64,000 bases of DNA from Volvox africanus (lineage: Eukaryota; Chlorophyta; Chlorophyceae; Chlamydomonadales; Volvocaceae). How positions within the stretch are numbered: position 1 is the stretch's first letter; each line of letters opens with the position of its first letter. The position numbers and the translations under genes were made by a program. The notes beneath the pieces were generated by a model that was not told the DNA's origin, did no database searches, and saw only the letters and a list, made by a program, of their open reading frames with translations. This document shows, in pieces, positions 1-14,300 of this stretch. The stretch is from assembly GCA_030268105.1 (NCBI GenBank), contig BSDZ01000008.1:2976001-3040000 (forward strand), read 5' to 3'.

Positions 1-2
1 GC

Positions 3-3000
3 GCACCTTTGCCGCTTACGTATCCCAGCCCACGGCCCGTTATACCCCGAAGTCCGACGCCCTCAAATGCGTCGTTATCGTCTCCATATCCGCCTTGGGT
101 TCCATCTGTTTTTAGTCCACCCCTCATGCCGTCAACAATATTACCTTCTGCTCCGATTCCGAGTCCTTTTAACCGATCACCACCAAAGAAGCCTTTTCCA
201 CCATCACCTGCGCCTACACCACCCCCGAGCCCAGCTTCTCCTCCGTCACAAGTCGTGCCAGTGGGGTTTCAGTCAATGCTGAATGCCTGGGTGCCTGGGC
301 TGCCGTCTTCGGCTAGGCTTCTGGTAAGAGACTCAGACAAGATTATCTCCGCTGGTGTTGTCCGTGTGAAATCTTGGTGTGATCAATCCCTTTGTTTATG
401 CGATCCCTGGATGCCTGGATCATCCGATCTCTAGTCGGGTCAGCCTAATTACTGTTACACCCATTCATTGGCTTAATTATTAACTTTCCTGTTGCTTTTT
501 TGTATGTATTGTTTTTTTGACGTTGGTTTCTGCGAAATCGTGCTTCCACTGCATCGACATGGCAGGCGATTTCCAACAACGTGGGGAAGTCCCTGGCCGC
601 CGGCAGCGCTTCCATTACAACGACCGTCGTGACCTCATTCGCGGCAACCATTTACCGCTTGAACAGTTCTGCAGGAGACGGTGGAGGCGCCGCGAGCAGC
701 AGGCGCCTTACCCAGGCGTCAACAGTGACGTTTTCACCGGCCACACTGGCGCAATGCACTCCCTGCAACCCCGCAGTCACGTCTGCAATGGCAATCAGCT
801 TGTGTGCCTTAGTCCCGCTTCAGAACTGCAGGTGAGCTACGTTTCAGGAGCACCTGTGAAAGTGTGCTTTTTATACCACAGAAGCTGACTTTTTACACCC
901 CAATCATCTTGCGCATTTTGCGCTCGGAGCCCAGAGATCCGTGCAACCATTACTGGTGATCCCGTCACACTGGGTTATATGGTCGGTCATAACCTGCGTT
1001 TTTTTTGCATCTGATACTGTGCAAATGTGGATGACTTACCGTGCCGTGCCGTGTGGATGACTTACCCAGGGACATTCCACTCGAACATGCTGCAGTTGAT
1101 TTCTTCCCGTATCGCATATAGCGTTGCGTAGTTTTAAGGTCACTTGCAAGGAAAAAAGACGGTCTGGTCCATCTTCTCAATGTCCCCCCCCCCGGCAACG
1201 CTCCAGCCTCGTGAAAACAGCCTGCATCAACGCAAGCTCCGCCGTCGCTGCGGCTTCATCGTACCCAGCGCTGCCATCACGTGCGCTTTTGTCCGTTGTA
1301 TCGGACAAGAATTGCTCTGGCTACGTTGCGGCGACCATCGGATACACGGATGCGGCACAGCAGGTGAGCTGCGGCAGTTCCTACTATGATCCGCCTACTA
1401 TGTGGGGCCTTACGTCAGCCTTCCGTAAAGCATGCTTTGGACAACTCATATGCGCCCTTACTACTAAGGCTCAAACAGTTTGGTCAACATCAACCTTCCA
1501 AGGGACCTCAACTGTCGTTGAGCGCATCAGTGCAAGTCACACAGGATCTTACACATGTCACTCTGCTGCTGACGCATGACCCCACTGCTGCTTCTTGGCC
1601 CCGTCCGCTTATGCCCTTCGAGCAACACAGGATGTGGTAACACGGGCGATACTATCCACAGCGGTAAGCGGGATTTATATGGTTGTGATGCTGCACAGCT
1701 TTGATGAGAGCGTTGCAGAGAGCAGAGAGCCACTGCTGGGGAGGCCCGAGACAAGAATGTCTCTTCAATGCCGGTCCTGACCTGTTCCAATTCGTGGTCA
1801 GCTCCATCGTTTCATCTTCGCAGACTCTCAACGACGTTTTTCCCACGTGCCCAGGTGAATGTAGCTGGGCTGGGCAGCATATCTCCACCATCATCTTCCG
1901 ATATCGCAATCTCAACACAGCTGCATATTGTGGTGGCCAACGGACTGTCTGCGTCTTCATCGACAGGTGGGTGGGGACTGGGAACTGGATTTCGTTGGGC
2001 GTACCTGGCCCGTGACTCGTTACCAAGGGCTCTTGGAAACACTATACTCTTCACCTGGGCACCATCACCCCACTGGGTCCTCCTTTCAGGGTCTTATGCA
2101 CCCCATGTTGCATGGACTTGATTGTACATTGCAACGCACCTCACTTCATTTTGCCATGATTTAGCAACCTTGACAAAATTGGAAACGCTGTCATCGCTTT
2201 TGTTCACGGGAATCATAGCCATGACAGCATTTACAATTTAACAAAGTAGCCAGGCCTTGCGTATGTCACCACCACGCATCTGTCCATTCTGACCCGCAGC
2301 ATCCTCCAATTCGTTGGTGGTGGATAGCGGGCGAGTAGCACAGGGCGTCGCAGCGGCCATGGGATTGCCCTCTGATATGGTGAGTTGCCGCAGGAGGGTG
2401 ACTGTGGGAAAAATGGTTGCGAGCAATCGGTACATGTTCGCCTGACATGCAAACGCGTATGAATACGCACCCGTGTAGAAATCCGTCGGGCTTGCCTTAC
2501 AAGAATGTCACTACCGGTCCATATGTCCACGTCCTCTTTGTATCCACAGGTTTCTGTGAGTATGACATCGTCTGACTCCGTCGCCGGCAGTCCCTCAGCC
2601 GCACCAGGCTCACCTTCCACCTCATCCCCCTCGGCCACACACGCCGATTGCAATGGCAAGTTCAAATTCGGATCGCTGTGTGGCTCAGCCGCCGCGGGCG
2701 CGGTAGTGGGCGCCGCCCTGGGCGGAGTGCTGATCTTGGGCACCATTGCCCTGCTGGGGGCGGCGCTCATACCCAGCAGCGGTGGCCGAGTCCAGCCGGT
2801 CTCGGCTGCGGCTGCTGCAGCTAATGTTACAGTGCCAACGGTGGCCTTTATAACAACACCATCGCCACCCTATGGGCCGCATGGCGGAAGTGACCGTGTC
2901 ACACAGCACATGGGAGTGCCATGGACCAGGAGCCCCGTTCGTGGGGAGCCAGTGATCTGGGAGCCCACGCCCTGGCACACCAACTACGTGCAGCCACCGC

Positions 3001-3518
3001 CGCAGCCGTCAAGCCCTAGCCCGGGCGCTCTAAGCACGGATCGTTGGTCTGCCAGCATGATCCCAGCACCCATGCGAGCGCACGACAGGAGCAGCGCCAA
3101 TACAGCGCAGCGGCGGGTGGCCGCGTACCAGGCATGCTTTCCGGCAAGCTTACCATCGGCAGCACCTGCGAGTGCTGCCGCGGCAGCAATTAACGCCCAC
3201 AGCTTCAGACACGGCCCCGGTGCCCCTGCGTTGCGGCAGCATGACTTCTATTCACTGAACGTGCCGGGTGAAGGTCCTGCAGCTGGTCAGATGGGCGGCG
3301 TCACAAGAGTGGATCCTGGCGGTGCAGCGACCTTTGACGCGGTAGCACAAATGCAGCAGGGTAATTACGGGGCTCATCCGGGTGCTTTTGGGCTGGTACT
3401 GTCTGCAGACCATTCGTCGCCTAACCCCGCTGTTGGGCGGGCTCGACCGTACAACGGGCTCCAGGCAAACAGCCCAACCAATGGTGCACGAGGCTCAGGC
3501 ATCTATCGCGGATGGTAG
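3..3518 (+). CDS. 3' part of a Pro-rich single-pass membrane protein with SEA-like modules
   Basis: The 5' end lies outside the window. Exons joined by phase: 3-323, 566-831, 1207-1363, 1855-1966, 2300-2379, 2550-3518 (about 634 codons here). The first part is a Pro/Ser-rich stretch (PSPAPTPPPSPASPP type), as in volvocine hydroxyproline-rich matrix proteins. Next come short modules that look like SEA or similar autoproteolysis/adhesion folds: the segments AISNNVGKSLAAG, GLGSISPPSSSDIAIS and VAQGVAAAMGLPSDMVSVS, plus several Cys. The last exon carries one strong membrane helix (around AAGAVVGAALGGVLILG) and then a long Ser/Pro/Ala/Gly-rich tail of about 240 residues without recognised motifs. 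Inference: extracellular modules, one TM, cytosolic tail, probably acting at the cell surface or matrix. The join 1363-1855 is the least certain; a possible extra exon near 1545-1636 would create a stop. Family name not recognised. Confidence 0.6.
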
Positions 3519-3956
3519 GTACTTAAAACAGCTCCCTCTAGTTGCCGCCGTGTGATGGCTAAGATTTTGCAGCCCGGACCTGCAAGTTGCTTGTGCTTTC
3601 CCCTATCCGAGTGAGCTCTTTTGTGCCTCGTTGCACATAGCAATCTGGTAGATGATTCTTAATAAGCCCCGAAATGGCCACCGTGGATGTGCATGGTTGA
3701 GCAGCCGCCGCGATTGCGGTTTAATTGTCCGCATCCGAAGTTTCTGCTGGTAGTTGGAAAACAGCTATGCGGGGCCTAGCCGCATTAGGAAACGTGCCCG
3801 CAGGGTGAAGGTAGTGGCAGGGTTACATAATGGGTTGATGCAACAGGGCACACCCTAAGTCCACGGATCAGTAGTCCTAGGTCCAGCCGTGCAAGATACG
3901 GAGAGTAACGGCGCAGCCATGCGCTGCCATGTGAGCCAGGGTTTAGGTACCAGATA

Positions 3957-3961
3957 TGTAA
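3957..3961 (+). terminator. Candidate polyadenylation signal TGTAA
   Basis: TGTAA, the volvocine poly(A) signal, lies about 440 nt after the stop codon at 3518. It is the first good copy I see on this strand downstream of the gene. Confidence 0.4.
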
Positions 3962-5338
3962 TTTCCGTGCCAGGCGACCAGCATGTTCGCATGCATTTAT
4001 TCTTTGATAGCGTGCGTGATCGTTTGCTTCCATGGGTGCTGCAAGGGGTTGGCACATTCCATAGGTTGTCCTAAACGCCTTGCATAACGCCTTAGCGGAC
4101 TCACGTGGGTAGGCAATATGACTAAGTGGCAGCTAACCACTTGCTTTTCTGCTTACGTGGGCACTCGCATGCGTTCATGTGACTGATGGGACAATGACCT
4201 GAGTTCACGCTTTTTGTCTTGCTTTTGTCTTGTATTGCGATCCTGCCATAGATGTCATTACCTAGAGTGAGTTGGATGGTTGGTAAAGTCCTCAGGGAGG
4301 GCCATTGACATTAATTCTGCTGGAAATCTAATCCCTGATTGTGTTGGTAGATATTCGTAACATCAATGTACACGAGGACATGTTAACTTAGGGTACACGA
4401 GGACATCAAGAAGAGAAACATAGCTTTCCGGAATGCCCATTTAGTCCTAGGCATCCTAGATTTTAGGGAGAATGAGCATCCCTGCATGTATCTCCGGATA
4501 GACCAGGTAGAACGGAGACGGCCTCTGGAAACGTAAGTGCCGAACTTGTTTTGTATGGCATAGTCTGCGATGAAAACGCTCTTATGTACCTTTGTCCAGT
4601 GGGTCGTGTGGGCTGTGAATTTGGCACGCGCGCGCAGGTGCTTCGCCAATCTTTTTTTAGAAATTCTGTGTATATCCGTAGCGGTGGCAGAGTTGTAAGG
4701 GCTGGATAGGCCTGGATTACCGTGCTTGGATCAGCCCCATAAGCCGCTCATTTTTGTGGTGCGTACGAGGGGCATTGTGCGGTGGAGCCAAAAGTAGACT
4801 GCCATTCAGCACTCTGCGTCTGCGTACAACTACATTTGGCCTCGGTTAAGGAGGATTGGCAATCACGTCGTGCAATAATCAAATGCCTACACATGGACAA
4901 CATCCTGCTAGGGTGGCTTTTAGCTAGGCTCGCCATGGCGCTATTCCAGGCCCTATATTCGAATTTTTCAACAGCACTATTTTGCAGCCCAACTGCCCTT
5001 GAGATGCCACGATTTCCTCTGTATGCGGTCAACCTGACTCTGAAATTCTCTCTTTGCGGCCAACCATTCCCGCGGACAATCCCATACAACGTCGCATCAA
5101 AACCACCAGCTTGGAGTCATTGCGAATTATCAGTCCAATGCATAGCGTTTATCATAGTAACTATTAATGGTAAGTATAAGAGAATAACGTCCCAAGTATG
5201 CGTTAAGTATTACTCATGGTTAGGTACATATGCAGTAAAAAGTTGCGCCATGTTAATTTACTGGCGTGCTTTCACGTCACGCATCTTTGATACTTTCGGA
5301 TCAATTGACTCCTTTGATACGCCTGGTGTCTGCTAGTG
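3962..5338. other. Intergenic / 3'-UTR interval between convergent genes
   Basis: No ORF here shows family features or splice-consistent neighbours. The interval is more AT-rich than the flanking exons and should hold the 3' UTR of the minus-strand gene ending at 5339. A 184-codon plus-strand ORF (4782-5336) has no recognisable domain and is treated as chance. Confidence 0.5.
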
Positions 5339-8300
5339 TCAGTCAAATATTACCGAGGAAGATACAGGCCGATTCGTCAGTCCGTACACGTCCGTTGCCC
5401 AATACCAAAGCGTGTATGATGGCTCTCCCAAAAGCGTGCCATTGCACCCGTTGCTGATTGTAACATTATAAGTCATCTCTGGATCATAGACGGGATAGAT
5501 ACCGGAAAATGCCTTGGCTCCACTGAACTGGTCCAGACGATACTGGATAGCTGCCACCCTGTTGACCTTGAATTGGAAGGTTATCGTCCGGCTTACGACA
5601 GTCACGGTGGTTACAAGTGGGTCGAATGCGACGTTGTCGCCCGGCGGTAGGTAGAAGGATGCTAGCAAGGGCGAGCCTGCAGCAATGCGCTAGGTTAGTG
5701 GGCTCAGCCACAGCGATGATTAGCTATGTGGCGCACCTGTCATATTGCCTTCTAAGGCTTCGCCCAGCTGCATCAACTTGTAGGGCACACTTTGCATGTT
5801 GACGCCGCTTGTCTCAGAGACAACAGGTGGCGTGGAGGTGCAGGATGCGAGGGCTGTCGTCGCACAGGTATCCCCAGGGGATGATAACGGGGGCGCGCAC
5901 GTCACGTTCCAGTTTTTATAGGTGGGGAGATCGTCCTGGGCTACCAGGTACAGTAAATGAGCAGGAGTTGTTGGAGGCGGTAGAGCACCTGCATGCAAAG
6001 CACAGGAGTTGTATGAGGAAGCAAGCACGAAACGATCCTGGATGCACTTGCTGTGCTGACGCGCGGACGTGCTGACACGATAAACCCTCAAATGTACACA
6101 GCATAGCAAATCCTTCGTGCTGGTACCTGTACTGCATGTATTCTTGTCTGGAGTTGACGCGCTAAGGACATCATACGGGTTCGGCGGCAAAAGGCCGCTG
6201 ATGGTCAGCACATCACTGGGCTGGTCATCCGACACAGTGATGTTGCCCCAGTCAACTGGCTGGCACAAAGATGTGTTGTTGCATGTGCAAACAGTTTTTG
6301 GTAGCTGTCCCCCGCTGCGCACAATATGAACGGGCAGCCACTCCACGCCTGTGCAAAAGAACACAAAAACATTGTGTGAACAACACGGGATATATATGGG
6401 ATATCGCAAAGCTTTGTCTCTTACGATCTACCTAGCCGAGAATGCCCACAAGAAGTCAACCGACTACAGGAAAACAGCTTTCCAAGCCCATACATCATAC
6501 CTGTAATGCATGAGCTGTTACGGTAGATTGCATAATTGATCATTCCACCCTCGCTCAATGCAATACGTACACGCATTCTGAAGTGCTGAGAGTCCAGCGT
6601 CACATTCTGCATCTGCAGGAGGAAAAAACAAGGCTTTCGTAAGCATTCTATTGCGCTACTATGCGTCCATAATATCTGCATAAGAGTTCCGCAAGTGTCG
6701 CGCACACTACACTACGCAGCTCTGGCCACATTAACCACACCTTCAAGCAGCGCTGAGCGAGGCTGCAAGGATCAATGCAGGGATCTGCTGGGCGTCCTGT
6801 TCAAATATCACTGACCCACGTGTTGTTATAACTACGTACCCTGTCACTTACATTCCCCAAAGCGGTAAATGATGGTGCTACATTGTCAGAGGTGAGCACG
6901 CCGGTGATGGCAAAAACGGTCTTAAAGAGCTTCGATTGCCGAGCAACCTCAAAGCGGACCGCGAGGAAGACCGTGTAGTTTGTGGCTGGCGTAAGGCCCT
7001 TAACTGTTGCCGTCATCATGCAGGGGCTGGCCTGTGAACAGTTGACTGCGGTCATAGCCACACCAGCTAGACCATATGAACAGTGGGGCAGAAACCCACA
7101 ATTGCCGGTAGTTAGGGGTTGTTCAATATAATTTGCTTAAGTACCATGCGTGTCCACTAACTTGGAACTTGGATTTCCCATGCCCCATCGGACCCACGCG
7201 GTCGTAAATCACCCTTTCCCCGGTCAATCGTTGCACACATCTAGAACTTGCTTGTTTCTTTGGAAGTGACTGGTAGAAACAGATTGATGATGTAAGCGAA
7301 GTTTGGGCGTAAGAGGCCACATTCGTTTTTCTCCGCACAAAGACATTCATGAATGTGCCTGATTGATTGACAACTGCGTGACCACATGTTCCACGCGTGA
7401 TGATAGGTAGTGCGTTGCGCAATGGTGCACGTCAGAGCACGCAAGCCGTGCGGTGGAAAAGCCGTACATCTCAATGCGAACTGCACAGGGAGCCAAGGAT
7501 CGCACATAATCTAGACCTACCTGAAGCTTTTCACAATACAGAACTTATCAAGACAGCTGCTGGATTTTTCGCTGGTTAACATATACAATTTAACAGACAT
7601 GTACGGCATGTCGTGCGTAAGGCAGGGTGGGTGAGTTGGGCTGAGGGTCCTCTGAAAAATTCTATTGCATGGAGTTTAGTATGAAATCTCCCCTTGCTCG
7701 AGTTGGGCGTTCCCCAAGCAACTCCGTTCCAAAACTATTTTATCTTCACGAACATGGAGGGACATTCTACAGCGACAACAGAAATAGCATCCACAGCAGC
7801 AGCAACAATCACAGAAACAGATGTCATAGCTGGATTCCATTGCACACTTACCTCGTTCAACCATGGTTGCAGTAGGTGAGGTGGAGCTGATCTCAGTTGC
7901 CGACTGTACGAGGTACGTTACCTTATAGGACCCACTGCTCATGTTCGCTGCGATGGTGAAGCCAGTGTCTGTAATGTCGAACACACGCGGCGACCCGGCT
8001 TGGAGGGGATCCTCGACGGACACCGTGAACAGGTTGCTGATGGCTGTGCCGAAGGACACCCGCAAGTAACTTTTACCCAGCTTTATGGGATTCAGTACGT
8101 TGGTAAGCGTCATGTTTGAAGGGTTGCGCGTAAGGTTGACGGCAGACGTGTCGGTAAGCTCCAGACGCGTCATGCTGGGGTAGTTCAAGTCAGCGAGGTT
8201 GCAGCTGGCACCACAGCTGCTTAGTTGGCCCATGACCCAGACACTCGCCTAAAGGTAACGTAAAGGATACCAGGGACGGTACTCACGCCAGGCATACTAA

Positions 8301-11300
8301 TTGTGCATATACGAATGCAGAATCGATTGATTGTACGTACCGGCATGTAATGACTGAAGTCACATTTAAAAAGGTAAATGGGATCTATTTGAGACACCAA
8401 ATTTGTCAGGGTGCTGCTGTTGGTTGTAGGCGGTTGGCCAGGGGTTCCCTCGGGAATGTACACCTGCATCGAGACAAACATGACGACTGATACTGTGACG
8501 GTGTTGCGCAGCATGGGCAGGCCCGCAAACGACGCTCGGGCCTGGACCTCACAGCTGCCCGATTTCCCAGCAATGGCCTCCACGTATGGCTGCCAAGTTG
8601 AATTGCCTGCACGGCAAGGGGACATGACGCAGCCGTCATGATTATCTTCTATGCATCCCACTTCTCTCATTATGGAGACGGGTAGAAAGCGTTAGCTGTC
8701 GCATGGTAAATGGCGGAAACCTGTTCTGACGTTTGTCTAGAAGACAACTGGTGATATGCTGAAATACTAATGGTTATGTATAACGCACCTCGAAGAACCC
8801 TGCATACATCGGCCCCTTGGGAAACCAGGACTTGCACTCGACGGTCAGTGGTCATTTCACGGATCACGCCGTCATCAAAGGCTACCATAACTTTCAGATA
8901 CGACTGCGTCGGCACGCTAATGGGGGGCTGTGATGCACCACTGTTGGCACTGGTGATCACCGTTGAGGAAGGCTGCAACGAATCTACCCGAATTGGCGTA
9001 GGAAGGTCAACTCTTACTGTCCCCGAACCTGCAGGGCAATCAGAGGACAGCGCGTACAAATCCAAAAATCAATTCACAAATTTACCACATGTCCTGATGC
9101 ACCCGCTACCATCGTCCACACATACCAGCGGCCATCTGCACCCCATCAGCAGTGTCAAAAGCAGCGGTACTGCAGATGCTCCAACTCGTTTTTAAAAGAG
9201 GTCCGCATAACATAGGTGAACCAAACGAGGTGTTAACTGTTAGGTTCTGTCCTGGGTATCCCAGGAGTGGCTGTAGGCTGAATGGAAGCACGCTGGAAGC
9301 GCTGCTATTCGTCATGGGCAGGTATGAGGTGGTGATAGAAGAGCCTGATACTGGCATCGCGGTACCGTCGCTAAAACTAGCAAATACGCTGACCATGGCC
9401 GAGGCACCTTCCCAATTGAGCTCCTGCAAGCAGGTTAGGTATCGATGGATGCAAGTTGGCATGCACGCTAGACAGCAAAGGGCTCGCTTGCAGTATCATA
9501 CGAAACCCTCCCCGGCGAGGAGATTTCCCAATGCGAGTCCAACATTAGTTCACCTGGGTTGGTGTAAAACGCACACGCCAGCGGCCGACGCTGCTCAGCT
9601 GAATAGCACTTGTGACCGAGATGCTGGACAGTGCAACGGCCTCCAATGCCTCCACGCACACAGGCTCACTTGAAATGGCCAACTGCATGCTGGCCAGCAA
9701 ATTGCCTCGGGCGCCCAATGCTGATACATTCACGCCAGGGTGAGCAGAAAGACCCTGCATTAAAACATTAGGCAGAGGGTGAGTGGAGGGTGCCATACTC
9801 TACATCAAGTGCTATGGCCAGAACGAAACAAGAGACCGGAAGTCAGAACCAAACCACGTTACCGGACCCCACGCCTTGCACTGCCGTATCTAACGACCTA
9901 CCGTAGCTGTAGCACGATTAAGCCGCAAAGCTTGTGGGACATCTGTGGTCCAGTTCGCCACAAGACGGGTAACATCCACATCCGAGATATAGTCACCACT
10001 CGAAGGCCCGCCATTAATCCAGGTAGCGAAGAGGTAAAGACTAGTGCTCTGATACCTGACCATCATATAAGATCGTGGCAAACAGGACGCGCAGAATATT
10101 AGAGCCATGCCAACAATGACGCCCAGCAGCCATGGTGCGTGCACAGGTGAAGGAATTAACGATATGTTGGAATTAACGATATGTCTGAGTGCAGCTGTCC
10201 ACGGCAGTCCCCACCTGTCCAAGCAAGTCCCTATAGCTGACGCCGGAACGTTCATGGGCAGGAGGCTGCTGAGTGTACCGTCAGGATCACTCGCTTCGAC
10301 CCGGTAGCTTCCAGGGTACCACACGTTAACCGCTACCTTCAGATGACGGGACACCAGGATGTTATTAAGACGGGACCGCGATAAACATGAACCCGGATGA
10401 ACTGGAAACATGAGAGCAAGGACTGACTGAAGCCAGCTTGGATATGTAGTCTACTTGACGATTGCTTTCAGGCAATGCTGCGATAGGTCAAAATGGAGTG
10501 CCGAATGGGCGTGCGTACCTGAGCGGTCAAGGCGACCGTGTTGCCACACGCAACCGACACTCTAGCCTGCTTTACTGGCTGACTGTGGGCCGATGTCACC
10601 ACCACCCGGCAGCTGACTATGGTTAATGCATTGGAAACATTTGCAGGCGCTGAGCAAGAGCAGTTCGTACTGTTAAGCAACACGAGGGTGTCGTCAACAG
10701 TTCCGCTTTGGTTCCAATCAAAGACGACAACAGCCTGCGAACCAACGCCGTTGGAGCAAAGCGACAGCAGGACAATTTGGACTGTCTTGCTGAAGACAGC
10801 AGATCTGAAAGGCTGCACTAAGTACTAGTGATGAAGACGGAGCCCTGTTATGCACTTCCAAACCAATTATTTTCATTATTTTGGTGCACGCGCTAGGTAG
10901 AATCCAACAAGGCAAACAGAAGGGGGCGCAAATTATTGGTATCGGTACGTCGTAAAACCTTGCCTGAATCGGTGTGATCACATCGTTGCTGTCCAGCACT
11001 GCTGAGTTGAACAGGTCATGGTTGCTCATGTACGCCAGCAAACCTAGCTGCCGTCGCGCGGCAACCGTAATGCTTCCTGAGGTGGCGACACCGATGCTCC
11101 GGAAGTCCTGGAATATGATCTCCGGAACAAACGGATTCGCCGCGGACAAAAGAATGACGTCGCCATTGCTTGTACCGTTCCTGATGTCCAATGCAACGAA
11201 GACCGCACCATCAGGCCCAGCAGACTCCGCCAGCGCAAAATAAGCATCCAGCAAAGGGACCAAGCGATTTTCGTACCTGCGAATAATGGTCCAACCGCCC

Positions 11301-14300
11301 CCCCCCTTAGTTGTAGTAAGTGTTTCTGGTATGGCTGTGCTGGGTACCGATGGAATTTGATTAGTTTTGGCACATTTGATTTGGGTGAACTATTTTCATC
11401 ACGCATCACGAAGCCACAGCACGCATCGCGAAGCCACAGCACGCATCACGGGGGACAATATCTGGGGCTCGGGGCTTGGCAGCAGCGTCGCCCAAACAGC
11501 AACACCCAAAAGGTGCCTGGCGAAAGCTAACCACCAAAAGCTACATGGTCTCGCGTCTGCAAGGGGCTCCACATCGAACAACCCACCCCATCCAGCCAAG
11601 CTGAGCTGGGTCCGAACACCGAAATATAATTGAAACAGACCCAGAACGAAGCAACACACAAGACAAGGGGGATGGCGGATGGTAGAGAGCACAAAATGGC
11701 GCAACACTGAGGCACAGCGGCAAGAGCACAAGGGCGGAGTTCGCAAACAAGGAAAGCCAAAGACACAACCGACCCATCCAGGGGAGCCGCTTGCCCATTG
11801 AAGCACCGGCACTGGCCTGCTTTCCCTCCGCTGTCCTCTCGAAAAACACCGTACATTAGTTTAGCGCCTGCGTCTAAGATTACCCTTCGCGCACAAGTTC
11901 GTATAGGCAGCATAAATATTGTCGAGCGAAGTAGCATTTTATTGACAGCATACTCACATTGAATCCGCCGCCGTCCGCCGCATTGCATTGAGCCCCAATG
12001 CCATGCCACCATTGTCCGGGGCCAAGGAGGCGTCCAGCTCCGCCCAAAGCACTGATTTTTCTGCCTTCACAAATGCCATCCGGGATGCATTGAACAAAAG
12101 ACGTACGGCAAAACCTGTAATCGTCTGGGAGGGGAAGAGGAGTAGTAAGGGCAACCTGGGTAAGAGAAAGTAAACTGCAGCCAAAGCACTGCGGGACACA
12201 GCTAATTTTATCCCCCATGTAGGAATGTAGCATGATGGGCCGGCATTCCAGATGGGAAGTAGTCGTCTAGTGGTTTCGGCGGCAAGAAAGCTGCCGAAAG
12301 TACTTTTGCAGGACGCGATGTAACTAACAGTGCCGCACATGACCGTCACGGCTCATCCCAAGGGGCCCATGGACCTTTACCTGCTGACTGCCCACGAAGG
12401 CCGAGAGGGTGGCACGGAACGTCTCGCCAGGATGAATCGGCCGGGTCGGCAGAGTCAGGAGAAGAACTGCGCCAGACGCTGGGGCTGATGGTGACGCTGC
12501 GGCCGCACTCTGCAACGTAAGTTGCTCTGGTGCCGACGAAAACAGTAAGGTGGACCTGCAACAGCAATCCAAAATACCCCTTATTTTCCATGTGACCTAA
12601 GACATCTCGAAATTATTATTTCCGGTCATAGCTTCGGCTTACAACCTCTACTCAACTATAGAAGATTCCGGAAGACTTTGGTCCTGTGTCATGACCGTAT
12701 ACGAGAAACTTCTTCAAAGGAAACTTGCATAATGGGTGCATGTGCATCGGATGTATTTTTGAGCGTCTTAGATTCAACGGATGTATTCCGTTATGAGCAT
12801 GCACATGCAAGCATTTGGCCTAGGGGTCCACCTTCTCCCTGGCGCACTCTTGGGGGCCATTTTAAGCCTTCTGTTTGGAACGGAATCGCGACGGGTGCAG
12901 GCAGACAGATTTTCCGTGATAAATTCCCCCTTTTGCCCTAAAACGTCAGGTTATATACACAAGAACCACATGGATGCAAGGATTTGGAGGGCACATCTTC
13001 CTGATTTGTACGTGGACACTTCAGGTGTTGTGCAGCCGTTCCGACACCATCTAAGCAGCCAACCGATTGGCCGTATGTATGAACGATCCCGATTTCCATG
13101 TACATACCCGTTGTACAAGTTTATTCGCAGGAAGGCTTGCACGGACACACCAGCTGCCGGGAACGCCTGGGCTGGGACCTCAACACGGCATGTACCTGCC
13201 GCACTTCGCAGCAAAGAGGAGCCAGCGGAAGCTGCAGTCACACTACAGTCCGGCAGCACTAGGGCTGTGTTGCTGCTCGTGAACAGTGATGGAAAGATGC
13301 GAAGGCCAGTGAAGCTAGTCGGCCGAGACGCGCTGTCCTGAAGCTGAAAGGCGAACCGAAGCACGCGCCCGGCGTCCGCAAGAGACGTGGTGACGGCGGC
13401 GACGGGCTCAAGGTACAGAATGGGAGTTTGCACTACGACTCGAATCTGTGTTGGCGGCGGCCTGGAACAAACATGCCACGGAAAGGGCAGCCAATAATGT
13501 GCACGTAGGGCTAGTTTGTGATTTTTTCAAGGCATCTGAAGGGCACGCTGTTACATGTATACAAGCATGTCTGTGATTCACATGGTAAAGTACACACGGC
13601 GAATAATTTATGCCTCTTGACAGAAGCCTCATGTGCTTACCATGTGGGCTGAAATTCCAGTTTTCCGAGCTGTTTACCCTCCACGAATGCCATGACAGTG
13701 CCATTGCCACTCACTCCTCCGCCCAAGCCGCCTAGCACGTAGTAATCCTGGACCCACGAAAATTCACTGGCGTTGCTTGACGTAGATGCTGCCGGCGTGA
13801 TACGGCCCACCGGCCAGCCAACGCTGCCCTGGGTGAGCGCCGACTCTAGTACCAAAGCTCTCATGCGGCTTTCAGAGGCACACGTGCTGCTATCAATGCC
13901 TGACTGGGGTAACTGTGCTGCCCTGTAAGTGTGCGCAGGATAGGGAAGAGACAGTGCTTTGGCTACGACATGCGGACTGGACGTTCTTAGGTAAGTTTGC
14001 CACAGCTTAAACATTGAAGATTCTATGCTCAAAGCCTGTATAGCCTTCGCCACTTTTTTATCGCCTTAACAGTAATTACCTCGTGATATTGCTGTAGTTG
14101 GGTACCCGGTTGGGATGCTGCCCCTCCGTGTCCTCCTGGATCGCCCATATTTCATACGATCCACCACCCGCGACGCACATAACTGCCGATGCCACGTTTA
14201 ATGCAGTTGCGATTGGCATTTGGCCGCTGAAATTTGCCGCCACAGCAGTAGCTGGCTGCAGAAGTTGCTGTCGGGTGGGTACCGAGGCACCAAGCGGGAG

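Noticed and set aside
4782..5336. 184-codon plus-strand ORF
   Set aside because: No domain, no coding-like composition, and it sits antisense to the 3' UTR of the giant gene.
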